Below are positions 26,938 to 37,063 of a stretch of DNA of 42,481 nt, in pieces. The DNA is taken from positions 1 through 42,481 of the forward strand of contig CAMBZR010000021.1 of the NCBI GenBank assembly GCA_945872285.1, in the 5' to 3' direction. Within the stretch, counting starts at the first letter, position 1, and every line of letters starts with the position of its first letter. The notes under the pieces were generated by a model that saw only the letters and a list, made by a program, of their open reading frames with translations, did no database searches and was not told the DNA's origin. Position numbers and translations under genes: made by a program. The stretch is from Bordetella parapertussis (lineage in GTDB: Bacteria > Pseudomonadota > Gammaproteobacteria > Burkholderiales > Burkholderiaceae_B).

Positions 26938-28035
26938 ATGCAACGTCGTTCGTTTTTAAAGAAAGCCAGCCTAGGGGCTGTTGCTGGTACTGCTGCAGTT
27001 TCGGCACCCGTGTTTGCGCAAGACGCGCCCACGCTGAACTGGCGTCTGGCCTCGAGCTTTCCTAAAAGCCTGGATACGCTCTTTGGTACGGCCGAACTCT
27101 TTTCAAGGTACTTGTCAGAGGGCACAGGCGGTAAGCTTTCTGTGCGCACCTTTGCGGCGGGCGAAATCGTGCCTCCCCTGCAGGTGCTAGATGCCGTACA
27201 AAAAAATACAGTCGAAATGGGGCATTCAAGCGGGTACTACTACATTGGTAAAAATCCTGCCCTTGCCTTCGATACCGCTGTCCCGTTTGGGCTGAACTCA
27301 CGCCAAACGAACGCCTGGATGTGGGAAGGCGACGGCATGAAGCTGACGCGCGAACTCTACAAAGAATACAGTATCGTGAACTTTCCACTAGGCAACACGG
27401 GCACCCAAATGGGTGGGTGGTATCGCAAAGAGATCAAAACCGTTGAAGATATTAAGGGTTTAAAAATGCGAATCGCCGGCCTCGCTGGCGAAATCATCAC
27501 GCGCTTGGGCGGCTCACCCCAACAATTACCCGGCCCGGATATTTATCCAGCGCTCGAAAAAGGCACGATTGACGCCGTTGAATGGGTTGGCCCGTACGAC
27601 GACGAAAAAATGGGATTTGCCAAGGTGGCCAAGTACTACTACTACCCTGGTTGGTGGGAAGGTGGTGCACAGGTTTCACTGTACGTCAATCAGGGTGAAT
27701 GGGAAAAACTTCCTAAAGCCTATCAATCTATCATTGAGGCAGCCAGCCGCGCTTGCACGGCAACGATGCAGGCGCGTTACGACAACCTGAATGCGCAAGC
27801 CTTACGCCGGTTACTGTCGCAAGGCACTTTGCTGCGCGCCTTCCCTCGGGCTGTGATGGATGCGTGTTGGGATGTTTCACTCAAGGTTTTCGCCGACCAC
27901 TCGGCTAAAAGCCCTCAATTCAAAACGATTCACGACAACTACATGGGCTATCGCGACCAAGTTGTACCTTGGTTCAGATTGGCTGAGGCCTCTTACGATC
28001 AGTACGTCGGGGCGGCGCTTTCGCGTCAAAAATAA
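26938..28035 (+). CDS. TRAP transporter substrate-binding protein (DctP family, TakP-like)
   Basis: A 365-residue periplasmic binding protein. The twin-arginine leader QRRSFLKKASLGAVAG... ends in a likely cleavage site after A27 (VFA/QDA). The DctP fold is shown by TLNWRLASSFPKSLDTLFGTAELFSRYLSE, the substrate-arginine region LKMRIAGLAGEIITRLGG and the EWVGPYDDEKMGF and YYYPGWWEGG motifs, the latter typical of TakP-like proteins that bind 2-oxo acids. The membrane subunits DctQ and DctM are not beside it, so the gene is an orphan here. Two strong terminators follow directly. Confidence 0.88.
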   Translation: MQRRSFLKKASLGAVAGTAAVSAPVFAQDAPTLNWRLASSFPKSLDTLFGTAELFSRYLSEGTGGKLSVRTFAAGEIVPPLQVLDAVQKNTVEMGHSSGYYYIGKNPALAFDTAVPFGLNSRQTNAWMWEGDGMKLTRELYKEYSIVNFPLGNTGTQMGGWYRKEIKTVEDIKGLKMRIAGLAGEIITRLGGSPQQLPGPDIYPALEKGTIDAVEWVGPYDDEKMGFAKVAKYYYYPGWWEGGAQVSLYVNQGEWEKLPKAYQSIIEAASRACTATMQARYDNLNAQALRRLLSQGTLLRAFPRAVMDACWDVSLKVFADHSAKSPQFKTIHDNYMGYRDQVVPWFRLAEASYDQYVGAALSRQK

Positions 28036-28045
28036 GCCGGTTTGG

Positions 28046-28074
28046 CCCCGTCAGCCACGCGTTGACGGGGTTTT
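28046..28074 (+). terminator. Terminator 1 after the TRAP binding-protein gene
   Basis: An 8-bp stem CCCCGTCA/TGACGGGG (28046-28053 and 28063-28070) is followed by TTTT. It lies 10 bp after the TRAP gene stop. Confidence 0.8.
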
Positions 28075-28080
28075 ACCTCA

Positions 28081-28116
28081 AACGGGTGCAAGCGATTTGG
28101 CTTGTACCCGTTTTTT
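28081..28116 (+). terminator. Terminator 2 after the TRAP binding-protein gene
   Basis: A 13-bp stem with one G-U pair (28081-28093 with 28100-28112) is followed by a T-run to 28116. It immediately follows terminator 1 and insulates the ribosomal-protein operon. Confidence 0.85.
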
Positions 28117-28126
28117 ATTGTAGAAT
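28097..28126 (+). promoter_or_regulatory. Possible rplM-rpsI promoter
   Basis: TAGAAT at 28121-28126 is a good -10; TTGGCT at 28097-28102 is a fair -35 with 18-bp spacing and lies within the terminator stem. The leader to rplM would be about 115 nt. Confidence 0.4.
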
Positions 28127-28248
28127 CAAAGGCTTTCCTCCAATAACAGACTTGGGGCACGGGCGGGTTACACGCTTTGGCAACAGTTAAAACGTTATTT
28201 GAGGGCCCGTCTGGGATGGTCCCGGGCAGGTATTTTTAGGATCCAATC

Positions 28249-28683
28249 ATGAAGACATTTGTGGCTAAGCCGCATGAAGTCCAACGTGGCTGGTTCGTGA
28301 TTGACGCGAAGGGCAAAATCCTCGGTCGTGTGGCCAGCGAAGTCGCACACCGTTTGCGCGGTAAGCACAAACCAGAGTTCACGCCCCACGTTGATACAGG
28401 CGATTACATCGTCATTATCAACGCAGCAGATATCGTCGTAACCGGTAACAAGACGCAAGATAAAAAATACTTCCGTCACACGACGTACCCTGGTGGTATT
28501 CGCGAAACAAACTTCGCCAAACTACAAGAGCGTTTTCCGGGTCGTGCGATTCAAAAGGCCGTTAAGGGTATGTTGCCCAAGGGCCCGCTGGGTTATGCGA
28601 TGATCAAAAAGCTCAAGGTCTATGCGGGTGCAGAACATCCCCATTCGGCCCAACAGCCACAGACCCTCGAACTCAAAGGATAG
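28249..28683 (+). CDS. rplM: 50S ribosomal protein L13
   Basis: A 144-residue L13, an early-assembling 23S rRNA-binding protein. [33 protein letters not shown], the [13 protein letters not shown] segment, and [29 protein letters not shown] are all conserved L13 features. It is followed three bases later by rpsI, the near-universal pairing. Confidence 0.98.
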   Translation: MKTFVAKPHEVQRGWFVIDAKGKILGRVASEVAHRLRGKHKPEFTPHVDTGDYIVIINAADIVVTGNKTQDKKYFRHTTYPGGIRETNFAKLQERFPGRAIQKAVKGMLPKGPLGYAMIKKLKVYAGAEHPHSAQQPQTLELKG

Positions 28684-28686
28684 GCC

Positions 28687-29079
28687 ATGATCGGTAATTG
28701 GAATTACGGAACCGGCCGCCGCAAGACTTCGGTGGCTCGTGTCTTCATGAAAAAAGGTGCAGGCAAGATTGTTGTCAATGGCAAGCCCGTTGACGAATAC
28801 TTTGCCCGTGAAACTGGCCGGATGGTCGTGCGTCAACCGCTCGAACTGACGGGTCATTTAGCTTCGTTTGATTTTCATATTAACGTGCATGGCGGCGGCG
28901 AAAGCGGTCAGGCCGGCGCGGTGCGTCACGGCATTACCCGTGCGCTGATTGATTACGATGCAACGTTAAAGCCTTCACTGTCTAAAGCAGGGTTGGTGAC
29001 ACGGGATGCACGTGAAGTCGAACGTAAGAAAGTCGGCTTTCACAAAGCACGTCGTCGCAAGCAGTTCAGCAAGCGCTAA
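28687..29079 (+). CDS. rpsI: 30S ribosomal protein S9
   Basis: A 130-residue S9. [26 protein letters not shown] and [23 protein letters not shown] are conserved, and the C-terminal tail RRRKQFSKR is the segment that contacts P-site tRNA. It is co-transcribed with rplM and followed by a strong terminator. Confidence 0.98.
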   Translation: MIGNWNYGTGRRKTSVARVFMKKGAGKIVVNGKPVDEYFARETGRMVVRQPLELTGHLASFDFHINVHGGGESGQAGAVRHGITRALIDYDATLKPSLSKAGLVTRDAREVERKKVGFHKARRRKQFSKR

Positions 29080-29127
29080 ACCAAGCGCCGAACCAAACGC
29101 CCGAGGCTGCACGTTGGCTTCAGTGCA

Positions 29128-29154
29128 AAAAGACCGCGCAAGCGGTCTTTTTTT
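29128..29154 (+). terminator. Terminator of the rplM-rpsI operon
   Basis: A 10-bp stem AAAAGACCGC/GCGGTCTTTT (29128-29137 and 29142-29151) with a GCAA tetraloop ends in a run of seven T. Confidence 0.92.
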
Positions 29155-29246
29155 CTGGTCAACGTATCACGTGGGTGTGGGATAATCATCATCAAAGTGT
29201 GTTGCAGGCGCAGCACGTTCGCAGCCATCGATTGAGGGGTCTGGGC

Positions 29247-30308
29247 ATGACACAAGCTTTAGCAAAACGGATCAAGGTCGGCATCGTGGGTGGTACAGGT
29301 TACACGGGTGTCGAACTGTTGCGCATTTTGTCGCAGCATCCAAATGCCGAACTAACCGCGATCACCTCGCGTCAAGAAGACGGGCTGCCAGTGGCCAATA
29401 TGTTTCCTAATTTGCGTGGCCACGTAAAGCTCGCCTTTTCAGCGCCCGACAAAGCGCCGCTGACGGGTTGCGATGTTGTCTTTTTTGCAACCCCCCACGG
29501 CGTGGCGATGGCACAGGCACCTGAGCTTCTGGCCGCTGGAGTTAAGCTTATTGACTTGGCGGCTGATTTTCGCTTGCAAGATATTCAGGCCTTCGAAAAG
29601 TGGTACAAAATCCCGCACACCTGCCCCGAGATCCTCAAAGAGTCGGTATACGGTGTGGTTGAATTAAACCGGGCAGCGGTTGCCAAGGCGCGCGTAGTGG
29701 GTAATCCGGGCTGCTATCCAACAACAGTGCTGCTGGGTCTGGCGCCCTTGCTTGGTGGCAAACCGCTGATCGACACCACTGATCTGATTGCTGACTGCAA
29801 GTCAGGCGTGAGTGGAGCCGGCCGCAAAGCCGAGGTCGGTAGTTTGCTGTCTGAGGCAAGCGACAACTTCAAGGCCTATGGCGTGGCCGGGCACCGTCAC
29901 CAGGCTGAAATTGATGAACAGTTACAACGTTTGGCGGGCGGGCCAGTTGGGCTGACGTTTGTCCCTCATCTTGTGCCAATGATTCGTGGCATGTTCAGTA
30001 CGATCTATGCGCGTATCTTGCCCGAAGCGCGCGGGGTCGATTTTCAGGCACTCTTTGAGGCACGTTACGCCAACGAAGCCTTCGTGGATGTCATGCCCTT
30101 TGGTAGCCAGCCTGATACCCGCTCGGTGCGTGCCTCAAACACCTTGCGCATCGCTTTGCAGCGCCCAGGTAACGGCGATCGGTTGATTGTTTTGGTGGTG
30201 CAAGACAACTTAGTCAAAGGGGCCTCGGGCCAAGCCGTTCAAAATATGAATCTGATGTTTGGTCTGCCCGAACACACCGGTTTGAATCAAGTCGCGATTC
30301 TCCCTTAA
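29247..30308 (+). CDS. argC: N-acetyl-gamma-glutamyl-phosphate reductase
   Basis: Third enzyme of arginine biosynthesis, reducing N-acetylglutamyl phosphate with NADPH. The 353-residue protein has the dinucleotide loop [18 protein letters not shown] near residues 11-28 and the catalytic C156 in [10 protein letters not shown], with GHRHQAEI later supplying the catalytic histidine. I chose [12 protein letters not shown] at 29247, preceded by GAGGGG, over the upstream frame start at 29175, whose extra 24 residues do not resemble ArgC. Confidence 0.96.
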   Translation: MTQALAKRIKVGIVGGTGYTGVELLRILSQHPNAELTAITSRQEDGLPVANMFPNLRGHVKLAFSAPDKAPLTGCDVVFFATPHGVAMAQAPELLAAGVKLIDLAADFRLQDIQAFEKWYKIPHTCPEILKESVYGVVELNRAAVAKARVVGNPGCYPTTVLLGLAPLLGGKPLIDTTDLIADCKSGVSGAGRKAEVGSLLSEASDNFKAYGVAGHRHQAEIDEQLQRLAGGPVGLTFVPHLVPMIRGMFSTIYARILPEARGVDFQALFEARYANEAFVDVMPFGSQPDTRSVRASNTLRIALQRPGNGDRLIVLVVQDNLVKGASGQAVQNMNLMFGLPEHTGLNQVAILP

Positions 30309-30320
30309 GCCCGTTTGCGC

Positions 30321-31118
30321 ATGACAAAGGCAGTAGAGCGCTTACTTGTCGTGCCAGTCGGCGCGGCGTTGTTGCTGCTGTCGCTCGGTGCAGTCTTAGG
30401 GGCCTTTATTGTCGGGGGGCCCAGCACAGATGTTGTGGCCCTGCGCTTGCACAGCGAGCGCATCGCTTTGCTGCAGGGGCGAGCTGAACTTCAGGCCGAG
30501 CGCACCGAGCTTGACTCGCAACTCAGCCAGGTCACGCTTGCGTTAGTGACCGAACGTGCCGCGCGCAACGAACTTGAGAACACGCTGGCGGGCGTGCAGG
30601 CCGCGCTTGGTCAAAGTCAAGATCAATTGGCTTTCTTTGAAAACCTGCTGCCGCCGGGCCCTCAGGGATCGCTGGATATTCGTGCAATCGAAGTTCACAA
30701 ACAAGTCGATAGTTTGCGGTATCGGGTTTTATTGACACAAAGTGGCAAAGCGACGAGGCGGTTTTCGGGGGCCCTTCGGTTTATCGCAACAGTACGTTGC
30801 GAGGATGAGGCGCAGGCCTGCGAGCAGCAACTGGTGTTGCGGCCACTGTTAGCCCATATGCCTGAAGCCGCTGAGATTCTGCCTGAAATTTTGACGCGAG
30901 AGGCCACGCACCAAGCACAAGACCAAGCGCAGGCACGCGCGGGCGAAGCGCCACGTGCACGCCCCGAGCGCGTTTCAGGCCCGCTTGCGCTCGATTTTGC
31001 GCAGTTTCAGCGAAGTCAGGGCCTGCTCGAGATTCCTGCTCGCGTGGTGCTGAAATCAGTGACGGTGCAAGTGCTTGAGGGGGGGATTGTCCTTGCGTCT
31101 AAAGTGGTTGCTCTATGA
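30321..31118 (+). CDS. Membrane-anchored coiled-coil protein (DUF6776-like)
   Basis: A 265-residue protein of unknown function. It has one N-terminal membrane helix (about residues 8-34), a predicted coiled coil of repeated Leu/Glu/Arg heptads (about 38-105), then a beta-rich extracytoplasmic domain (GSLDIRAIEVHKQVDSLRYRVLLTQSGK...). I recall a DUF6776 family with this layout between argC and erpA in Burkholderiales, but I cannot confirm it. The start MTKAVERLL at 30321 lies 12 bp after argC, so the two genes are probably co-transcribed. Confidence 0.7.
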   Translation: MTKAVERLLVVPVGAALLLLSLGAVLGAFIVGGPSTDVVALRLHSERIALLQGRAELQAERTELDSQLSQVTLALVTERAARNELENTLAGVQAALGQSQDQLAFFENLLPPGPQGSLDIRAIEVHKQVDSLRYRVLLTQSGKATRRFSGALRFIATVRCEDEAQACEQQLVLRPLLAHMPEAAEILPEILTREATHQAQDQAQARAGEAPRARPERVSGPLALDFAQFQRSQGLLEIPARVVLKSVTVQVLEGGIVLASKVVAL

Positions 31119-31202
31119 GTGCGCCCCACACTTGCGGTATAGTCGACAAATGTACTCAAGTATCATGTTATTTAGTATCGTCCACTAGGACAGGAGTCAC
31201 TC

Positions 31203-31571
31203 ATGAGCATCGCTACACAAACCGTAGACCTTCAAGCCCCCCCTACGCCGATTTTGTTCACAGATTCGGCAGCCGCTAAGGTCAAAGATCTGCTGATCGA
31301 AGAGGGCAATTCAAATCTCAAGCTGCGCGTGTTCGTGCAGGGCGGAGGTTGCTCTGGTTTTCAATATGGCTTCACCTTTGATGAAGACGTCAACGAAGAC
31401 GACACAACTCTTGAAAAAAATGGCGTGGCGTTGTTGGTCGACCCCATGAGCTTTCAGTATTTGGTTGGCGCCGAGATCGACTACAAAGAAGACATCGAAG
31501 GCTCGCAATTTGTGATCCGCAATCCAAATGCCGCGACCACCTGCGGCTGTGGTTCATCGTTCTCAGTTTAA
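31203..31571 (+). CDS. erpA: Iron-sulfur cluster insertion protein ErpA
   Basis: A-type carrier that delivers Fe-S clusters to apoproteins, including isoprenoid-synthesis enzymes. The 122-residue protein carries the three cluster-binding cysteines: C50 in [12 protein letters not shown], and C114 and C116 in the C-terminal [18 protein letters not shown] ribosome site precedes the ATG. It is convergent with anmK, with a hairpin between them. Confidence 0.96.
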   Translation: MSIATQTVDLQAPPTPILFTDSAAAKVKDLLIEEGNSNLKLRVFVQGGGCSGFQYGFTFDEDVNEDDTTLEKNGVALLVDPMSFQYLVGAEIDYKEDIEGSQFVIRNPNAATTCGCGSSFSV

Positions 31572-31649
31572 GTCTCAGTCGACACCTACGTCGACAGCTA
31601 CACCGACATCTGAAGCAAAGCTTTGACGCAAGCATACTGAAGTCAGGCT

Positions 31650-31669
31650 CGCCACGTTGTTACGTGGCG
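31650..31669. terminator. Hairpin between convergent erpA and anmK
   Basis: CGCCACGT (31650-31657) and ACGTGGCG (31662-31669) form a perfect 8-bp stem with a TGTT loop. There is no clear T-run on either side, so termination here is an inference from its position between two converging genes. Confidence 0.4.
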
Positions 31670-31680
31670 CTGTAATTCAC

Positions 31681-32802
31681 TCATGCGGGCCAGGTCGCAC
31701 CCAAGATGCGGGCGCCACGCGCTCCAGTCACGTTTGGGTTGCCCACAGCAAGGTTGCGTTGTAGCGCCCAAGCAAGCCAGGCAAAAGCCAACGCCTCAAC
31801 ATCCTGAGTGGCTACCCCAGCCTGCGCCGTGGTTTGAACCGCGCAGGGCAACGCCCCCTTCAAGCCTTCAACGATGGCGCTGTTGCGTGCGCCGCCGCCG
31901 CAGAGCAAGACGTCTTGCACCTCGGGGGCATAGGCTAAGATCGCTTGCGTGACCGATGCAACAGTGAAAGCACAAAGCGTTGCCTGCACATCTTGTGGGG
32001 TGAGCGTCTGGCCGGGCGCCAGGCGCCCCGCGCAGTGCTGTACGCGAGGCGCGAGCCATTCAAGGTTAAACAGATCACGCCCCGTCGACTTTGGCGGTGG
32101 CAGCGACAGCCAGGGCTCTGAGTCGCAGAGTCGCTTAAGCAAGGCCTCGTGTACCTGCCCTTGCGCGCCCCAAGCGCCATCAGTATCAAAGGCTTGTCCG
32201 GTGTGCAACTGATACCAGCTATCCATCAGCGCGTTCGCGGGGCCCGTATCAAAGCCTAGCGGTTCGGCGCCTGGTCGTAAAATCGTGATGTTTGCGATGC
32301 CACCCAAGTTCAAAATAACGCGGGTATAGTTTGTCGAAAAAATACCAGCATGAAACATTGGCACCAGCGGGGCGCCTTGCCCGCCGGCTGCGACATCTCG
32401 GCTTCTAAAGTCGGCGACCACCGCGATACCGGTGAGCTCGGCCAATAGCGCCGGCGCATTTAGTTGAATCGTATAGCCAAGGTTTGGCTGGTGTCTGACC
32501 GTTTGGCCGTGCGCGCCGATGGCCGCAACCTGTCGAGCCGAAAGTTTGGCGTGGTTGAGTGTTTGTTCGACCAGGCTGGCATAGAGCTTTGCTAAACGGT
32601 TGGCTGCAAGTGCGGCGCGCGCAAGCTCATCGGGGCCCGAGGTATTCAGGGCAAAAAACGCGTCGCGCAGCGACGGTTCAAACGCGCAGTCTGCGCGTGC
32701 AAGGACAGTGGGTTTGCCGTTTGCATCAAAGCGGGCCAGCACGGCGTCGATCCCATCGAGGCTCGTGCCTGACATTAAGCCGATGTAGTGTGAGGCGCTC
32801 AA
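31681..32802 (-). CDS. anmK: Anhydro-N-acetylmuramic acid kinase
   Basis: Phosphorylates and opens 1,6-anhydroMurNAc to MurNAc-6-phosphate during peptidoglycan recycling. The 373-residue protein has the ATP-binding MSGTSLDGIDAVLARF near the N-terminus, GAHGQTVRHQP, VADFRSRDVAAGGQGAPLVPMFH, LNLGGIANIT and DTGPANALMD, all diagnostic. It starts 14 bp after the M23 peptidase gene, so the two envelope genes form a transcription unit. Confidence 0.96.
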   Translation of the reverse strand: MSASHYIGLMSGTSLDGIDAVLARFDANGKPTVLARADCAFEPSLRDAFFALNTSGPDELARAALAANRLAKLYASLVEQTLNHAKLSARQVAAIGAHGQTVRHQPNLGYTIQLNAPALLAELTGIAVVADFRSRDVAAGGQGAPLVPMFHAGIFSTNYTRVILNLGGIANITILRPGAEPLGFDTGPANALMDSWYQLHTGQAFDTDGAWGAQGQVHEALLKRLCDSEPWLSLPPPKSTGRDLFNLEWLAPRVQHCAGRLAPGQTLTPQDVQATLCAFTVASVTQAILAYAPEVQDVLLCGGGARNSAIVEGLKGALPCAVQTTAQAGVATQDVEALAFAWLAWALQRNLAVGNPNVTGARGARILGATWPA

Positions 32803-32816
32803 GATCGACGCTCGCG

Positions 32817-34244
32817 CTAGCGCACGGCGACGCTGCTGATTTCGGGCACGACCTCTTGAAACTGAGCCAAGACTTGAAGCTGCTGCCGATAGGGGGCAAT
32901 CGCATGCGCAAACTGAACGCGTTGCTCAGGTTCAAGCGGGGTCGCTGCAGGCATCGCGGCTGTGGCAGACAAAGGGTCAATCGGTTTGTCGGCCACCCGG
33001 AACTCGTAGTGCAGGTGTGAACCCGTTGACCAGCCAGTCGACCCCACATAGCCGATTAGCTGGCCCTGTGCGACCTTAGTGCCCACCGTCATGCCTTCTG
33101 CGAAGCGGCTTTGGTGTGCATACAAGGTCGTAATTTTGCTGTGATGCTTCAGAATGATGGTGTTGCCATAGCCCGAGTGCCAACCCGCGAGTTGCACGAC
33201 GCCATCAGCCGTTGCGTGAATCGGCGTGCCAGTCGGGGCGACGTAATCTACCCCAGGGTGGTGGCCTGACCAGGCTTGATTGGCGGTCAGTGTACGCATG
33301 CCGAAGGTTGAACTCACCCGTGAGAACTTGATCGAATTGCGCAGAAACGCCCCGCGCAGGCTTTCGCCTTCAAGGTCGTAATAGCTGCCGGCCTTGCCAT
33401 CTGGGCTAAACCAAACCGCAGTGGCGGCTTTGCCCTTGTTGATGAACTCGACGGCCAACACCCGTCCGGAACCGGCTGGACGACCCTCAAACGTGCGGTT
33501 CTCGTAGACGACCCTGAACTGATCGCCACGATGAATTCCTCGAAAAAAGTCGATTTTACTTCCCAAGACCTCAGCTATTTGCGTGGTGATGCCCTCGGGG
33601 ATACGTGCGGCGTCGGTGGTCGCGAAAAGCGAACGTTCGATGGTGCCCACGGCGACCTCAATATGGACCTCGCTGGGTAGTTCGAGCTCTTCAGCGGTAA
33701 AGCCTGTGCTGCTGGCACTGATTTGCAAAAGTTTGACGGTTGGTTGACCGTTGGAGTCGCTGTTGGGCGTGTGAAAGTAGCGCACCCACTGTAGCTGAGC
33801 GTTGTGATCCGTTGCCGCCTGCACCGACCGCCCAGGTACGAGCTTGCTGGCGAAGCGAACTTTTGGTTCTTTAGCCAAATAAGCCGACAGGCTTGGGTCG
33901 GTAACGTCTAAGCGTTTAAGAACCGTGGCAATCGTGTCACCCGAGCGAATACGCGTCTCGGTCACGTAGGGGGTGTTGGTTGCCGCTGCAGTGTGTTCAG
34001 TCGGCGTTGGGTTTGCCTCTAGCGGAAACGGCAACACGTTTTGTACCAAGCTTTGCTCGGGCGCGATTGGTTCTGTTTGCGCTGGTTGCACCGTGCCAAC
34101 GGCGGCGGCACCGACACAAAGCAAAAGGGCCGTGCCGAGCAGCAGGCTGCGCAACAAACGTGAACCGAGTGCGAGCTGGTCTGACGTGCCTAGTCGGTTG
34201 GGGGCGAGTGCTCCTGCGCTGGCTAGGTCGTTTTGTTGAGTCAT
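32817..34244 (-). CDS. M23-family murein endopeptidase (MepM-like)
   Basis: A 475-residue zinc peptidase expected to cut peptidoglycan cross-links in the periplasm. After a cytoplasmic N-terminus comes one membrane segment (about residues 28-52), an OapA/LysM-like region (YVTETRIRSGDTIATVLKRL), and a C-terminal LytM domain with HHPGVDY, GTPIHATADGVV, LYAHQSRF and the final HLHYEF, giving the zinc-binding HxxxD and HxH sets. The start at 34244 (MTQQNDLASAG) is preferred; an upstream frame to 34346 adds a non-conserved Arg-rich stretch. It is divergent from tyrS and upstream of anmK. Confidence 0.9.
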   Translation of the reverse strand: MTQQNDLASAGALAPNRLGTSDQLALGSRLLRSLLLGTALLLCVGAAAVGTVQPAQTEPIAPEQSLVQNVLPFPLEANPTPTEHTAAATNTPYVTETRIRSGDTIATVLKRLDVTDPSLSAYLAKEPKVRFASKLVPGRSVQAATDHNAQLQWVRYFHTPNSDSNGQPTVKLLQISASSTGFTAEELELPSEVHIEVAVGTIERSLFATTDAARIPEGITTQIAEVLGSKIDFFRGIHRGDQFRVVYENRTFEGRPAGSGRVLAVEFINKGKAATAVWFSPDGKAGSYYDLEGESLRGAFLRNSIKFSRVSSTFGMRTLTANQAWSGHHPGVDYVAPTGTPIHATADGVVQLAGWHSGYGNTIILKHHSKITTLYAHQSRFAEGMTVGTKVAQGQLIGYVGSTGWSTGSHLHYEFRVADKPIDPLSATAAMPAATPLEPEQRVQFAHAIAPYRQQLQVLAQFQEVVPEISSVAVR

Positions 34245-34437
34245 TAAGCGATAATCCTGTTTTGCTTGGTCGTGCGCGCAACCCCGCGCGATTACACTTG
34301 GGGGCGCCGAACGCGTTGCTGTGGGTTTGCGTATGATGTACGGCAAAGTCCATGCAAGAAAACAACAATCTTAGCCGATTTTGCTTTGTCGGGTCTTTTT
34401 TTAATATGTTTAATATACTTAGCGGCTTATTTCTGAT

Positions 34438-35664
34438 ATGTCAATGCAAAAATATACGATCACCCAAGACACTGAAGCCCAACTGAGGGTGGCTCTGCGC
34501 GGCTGCGATGAATTGCTGGTGCAAGCCGAATTCGCTCAAAAACTGGCACGCAGTCAAGCGACTGGGATTCCGCTTCGAATTAAGCTTGGCTTAGACCCTA
34601 CGGCACCGGATATCCACCTTGGCCACACCGTGGTGCTCAATAAGATGCGCCAGTTGCAAGACTTAGGGCATACCGTCATTTTTTTGATTGGCGACTTTAC
34701 GTCAATGATTGGGGATCCCTCGGGTCGCAATACTACACGTCCCCCACTCACTCGCGAGCAAATCGCTGAAAACGCAAAAACTTACTATGCTCAGGCAAGT
34801 TTAGTGCTTGATCCGTCTAAAACCGAGATTCGTTACAACTCTGAGTGGTGCGATCCCTTGGGCGCGCGCGGCATTATTCAGCTTGCCTCGCGTTACACCG
34901 TGGCTCGCATGATGGAGCGCGACGACTTCACCAAGCGTTTTAAGGGTGGGGTGCCGATCTCGGTGCACGAGTTTTTATACCCGTTGATGCAGGGCTATGA
35001 CTCGGTCGCCTTGAAATCCGATCTTGAACTTGGCGGCACGGATCAAAAATTTAATCTACTGGTGGGGCGCGAGCTGCAAAAAGAGTATGGCCAAGAACCA
35101 CAATGCATTTTGACCATGCCGCTCTTAGAAGGCCTTGATGGCGTCGAAAAGATGTCTAAGTCCAAAAACAATTACATTGGGATTGGTGAGGCGCCCGACT
35201 CGATGTTTGGCAAATTGATGTCGATTTCTGACACCTTGATGTGGCGCTATTTTGAGCTACTGTCGTTTGACAGCCTTGAAGACATCGCCAAGCTGCGTGC
35301 CGAAACCGAAGCTGGGCGTAATCCTCGCGACGCTAAAGTCCAGTTGGCTCAAGAAATCATTACGCGCTTTCACTCAAAGCAGGCTGCGCAAGAGGCGCTG
35401 GCCAACTTCGAGGCAAGGTTTCGCGACGGCGCCATCCCTGACGATATGCCCGAAATGACCTTGGTCGGTGCCCCGCTTGGGGTGCTTAAGGTACTGCGTG
35501 AGGCTGGTCTGGTCACCTCAGGTACTGAAGCGCAGCGTAATGTTGAACAAGGTGGTGTCAAGATCGATAGCGTTAAAGTCGAAGACAAAGGCTTGCAACT
35601 GCCGGCAGGCACCTATGTGATTCAGGTGGGTAAACGTAGATTTGCGCGCGTCACCTTATCCTAG
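34438..35664 (+). CDS. tyrS: Tyrosyl-tRNA synthetase
   Basis: Class I synthetase of 408 residues. HLGH at 60-63 ([11 protein letters not shown]) is the HIGH motif and KMSKS is at 238-242; the C-terminus carries an S4-like RNA-binding domain (about 345-408, [21 protein letters not shown]). The HIGH context and length resemble the TyrZ-type branch. No T-box or obvious ribosome site is seen before the start; ATGs at 34438 and 34444 are both possible. Confidence 0.96.
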   Translation: MSMQKYTITQDTEAQLRVALRGCDELLVQAEFAQKLARSQATGIPLRIKLGLDPTAPDIHLGHTVVLNKMRQLQDLGHTVIFLIGDFTSMIGDPSGRNTTRPPLTREQIAENAKTYYAQASLVLDPSKTEIRYNSEWCDPLGARGIIQLASRYTVARMMERDDFTKRFKGGVPISVHEFLYPLMQGYDSVALKSDLELGGTDQKFNLLVGRELQKEYGQEPQCILTMPLLEGLDGVEKMSKSKNNYIGIGEAPDSMFGKLMSISDTLMWRYFELLSFDSLEDIAKLRAETEAGRNPRDAKVQLAQEIITRFHSKQAAQEALANFEARFRDGAIPDDMPEMTLVGAPLGVLKVLREAGLVTSGTEAQRNVEQGGVKIDSVKVEDKGLQLPAGTYVIQVGKRRFARVTLS

Positions 35665-35806
35665 CCCGTTAGCCTAGCCCTTGAGCCCTTGGGCGTGACG
35701 CCAGAACACAGGCGCTAGCAGGGGCATACGTGTTCCCCACGGGCGAGACCCCGCTGGGCGAAGTACACTACAGCCAACTAATTTTGCAGGCTCGCCAGGA
35801 ACCCCT

Positions 35807-37051
35807 ATGTTTGACCGTAAATTGACCCTTGATCGCGTTGACCCAGCTGTTTGGGCTGCGATCCAACAAGAAGACACTCGCCAAGAGCAGCATATCGAGC
35901 TGATCGCGTCTGAAAACTACGCCAGCCCCGCGGTGATGCAGGCGCAGGGTACGCAGATGACGAACAAGTATGCAGAGGGCTATCCTGGCAAGCGTTATTA
36001 CGGTGGCTGCGAGTACGTCGATATCGTCGAGCAGCTCGCCATTGATCGTCTGAATGTTTTGTTTGGCGCCGAAGCGGCCAACGTTCAGCCTAACTCGGGT
36101 TCGCAGGCGAATCAGGCGGTGTATTTGGCGTTTTTAAAGCCTGGTGACTCTGTGTTGGGGATGAGCTTGGCTGAAGGCGGTCACTTAACCCACGGCGCCA
36201 GCGTCAACTCCTCGGGCAAACTGTATAACTTTCATCAATATGGTTTAGACGCCAACGAGGTGCTTGATTACGATAAGGTCGAGCACTTGGCTAAAACACA
36301 AAAGCCCAAAATGATTGTGGCGGGTGCTTCAGCCTATTCGTTACGTATGGATTTTGAACGCTTGGCCCGCATTGCAAAAGATAACGGTGCCTTGTTGCTT
36401 GTTGATATCGCGCATTATTCAGGCTTGGTGGCCGGTGGCGCTTATCCTAACCCTGTGCCTTATGCTGACTTTGTCACATCAACCACGCACAAGTCTTTGC
36501 GCGGCCCACGTGGCGGGGTCATCATGATGAAAGCCGAACACGAAAAAGCGATCAATTCGGCAATTTTTCCAGGTATTCAGGGCGGGCCCTTGATGCATGT
36601 AATCGCGGCCAAAGCGGTGGCGTTTCACGAGGCGGCAACGCCTGAGTTTAAAACTTACGCGGCGCAGGTTGTTAAAAATGCGCAGGTGTTGGCGCAGACA
36701 CTGATTAAGCGCGGTTTGCGCATCGTGTCTGGTCATACCGAAAGCCATGTGATGCTGGTTGATTTGCGCGCCAAGGGCGTCAACGGTAAAGAGACCGAGG
36801 CCGTTTTGGGCCAGGCGCACATCACGGTCAATAAAAACGCTATCCCCAACGACCCCGAAAAACCCTTTGTTACAAGCGGTATTCGTTTAGGGACGCCAGC
36901 GATGACGACTCGTGGCTTCAAAGAGGCTGAGGCTGAACTCACCGGCAATCTGATTGCTGATGTGCTTGATCAGCCACGTGACGCAGCCAATATCGCAGCC
37001 GTGCGCGCACGTGTCAATGCGCTGACGGCAGGCTTCCCGGTTTATCGATAA
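35807..37051 (+). CDS. glyA: Serine hydroxymethyltransferase
   Basis: PLP enzyme interconverting serine and glycine and charging tetrahydrofolate with one-carbon units. At 414 residues it aligns end to end with E. coli Gly[30 protein letters not shown], and [14 protein letters not shown], where K229 binds PLP. It heads the glyA-nrdR-ribD-ribE cluster. The 140-bp upstream spacer shows no recognisable riboswitch. Confidence 0.98.
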   Translation: MFDRKLTLDRVDPAVWAAIQQEDTRQEQHIELIASENYASPAVMQAQGTQMTNKYAEGYPGKRYYGGCEYVDIVEQLAIDRLNVLFGAEAANVQPNSGSQANQAVYLAFLKPGDSVLGMSLAEGGHLTHGASVNSSGKLYNFHQYGLDANEVLDYDKVEHLAKTQKPKMIVAGASAYSLRMDFERLARIAKDNGALLLVDIAHYSGLVAGGAYPNPVPYADFVTSTTHKSLRGPRGGVIMMKAEHEKAINSAIFPGIQGGPLMHVIAAKAVAFHEAATPEFKTYAAQVVKNAQVLAQTLIKRGLRIVSGHTESHVMLVDLRAKGVNGKETEAVLGQAHITVNKNAIPNDPEKPFVTSGIRLGTPAMTTRGFKEAEAELTGNLIADVLDQPRDAANIAAVRARVNALTAGFPVYR

Positions 37052-37063
37052 CCAAGGGCGCCG

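Noticed and set aside
35665..35806. A glycine, SAM or folate riboswitch before glyA.
   Set aside because: The 140-bp spacer shows no conserved aptamer core or terminator/antiterminator pair that I can recognise.
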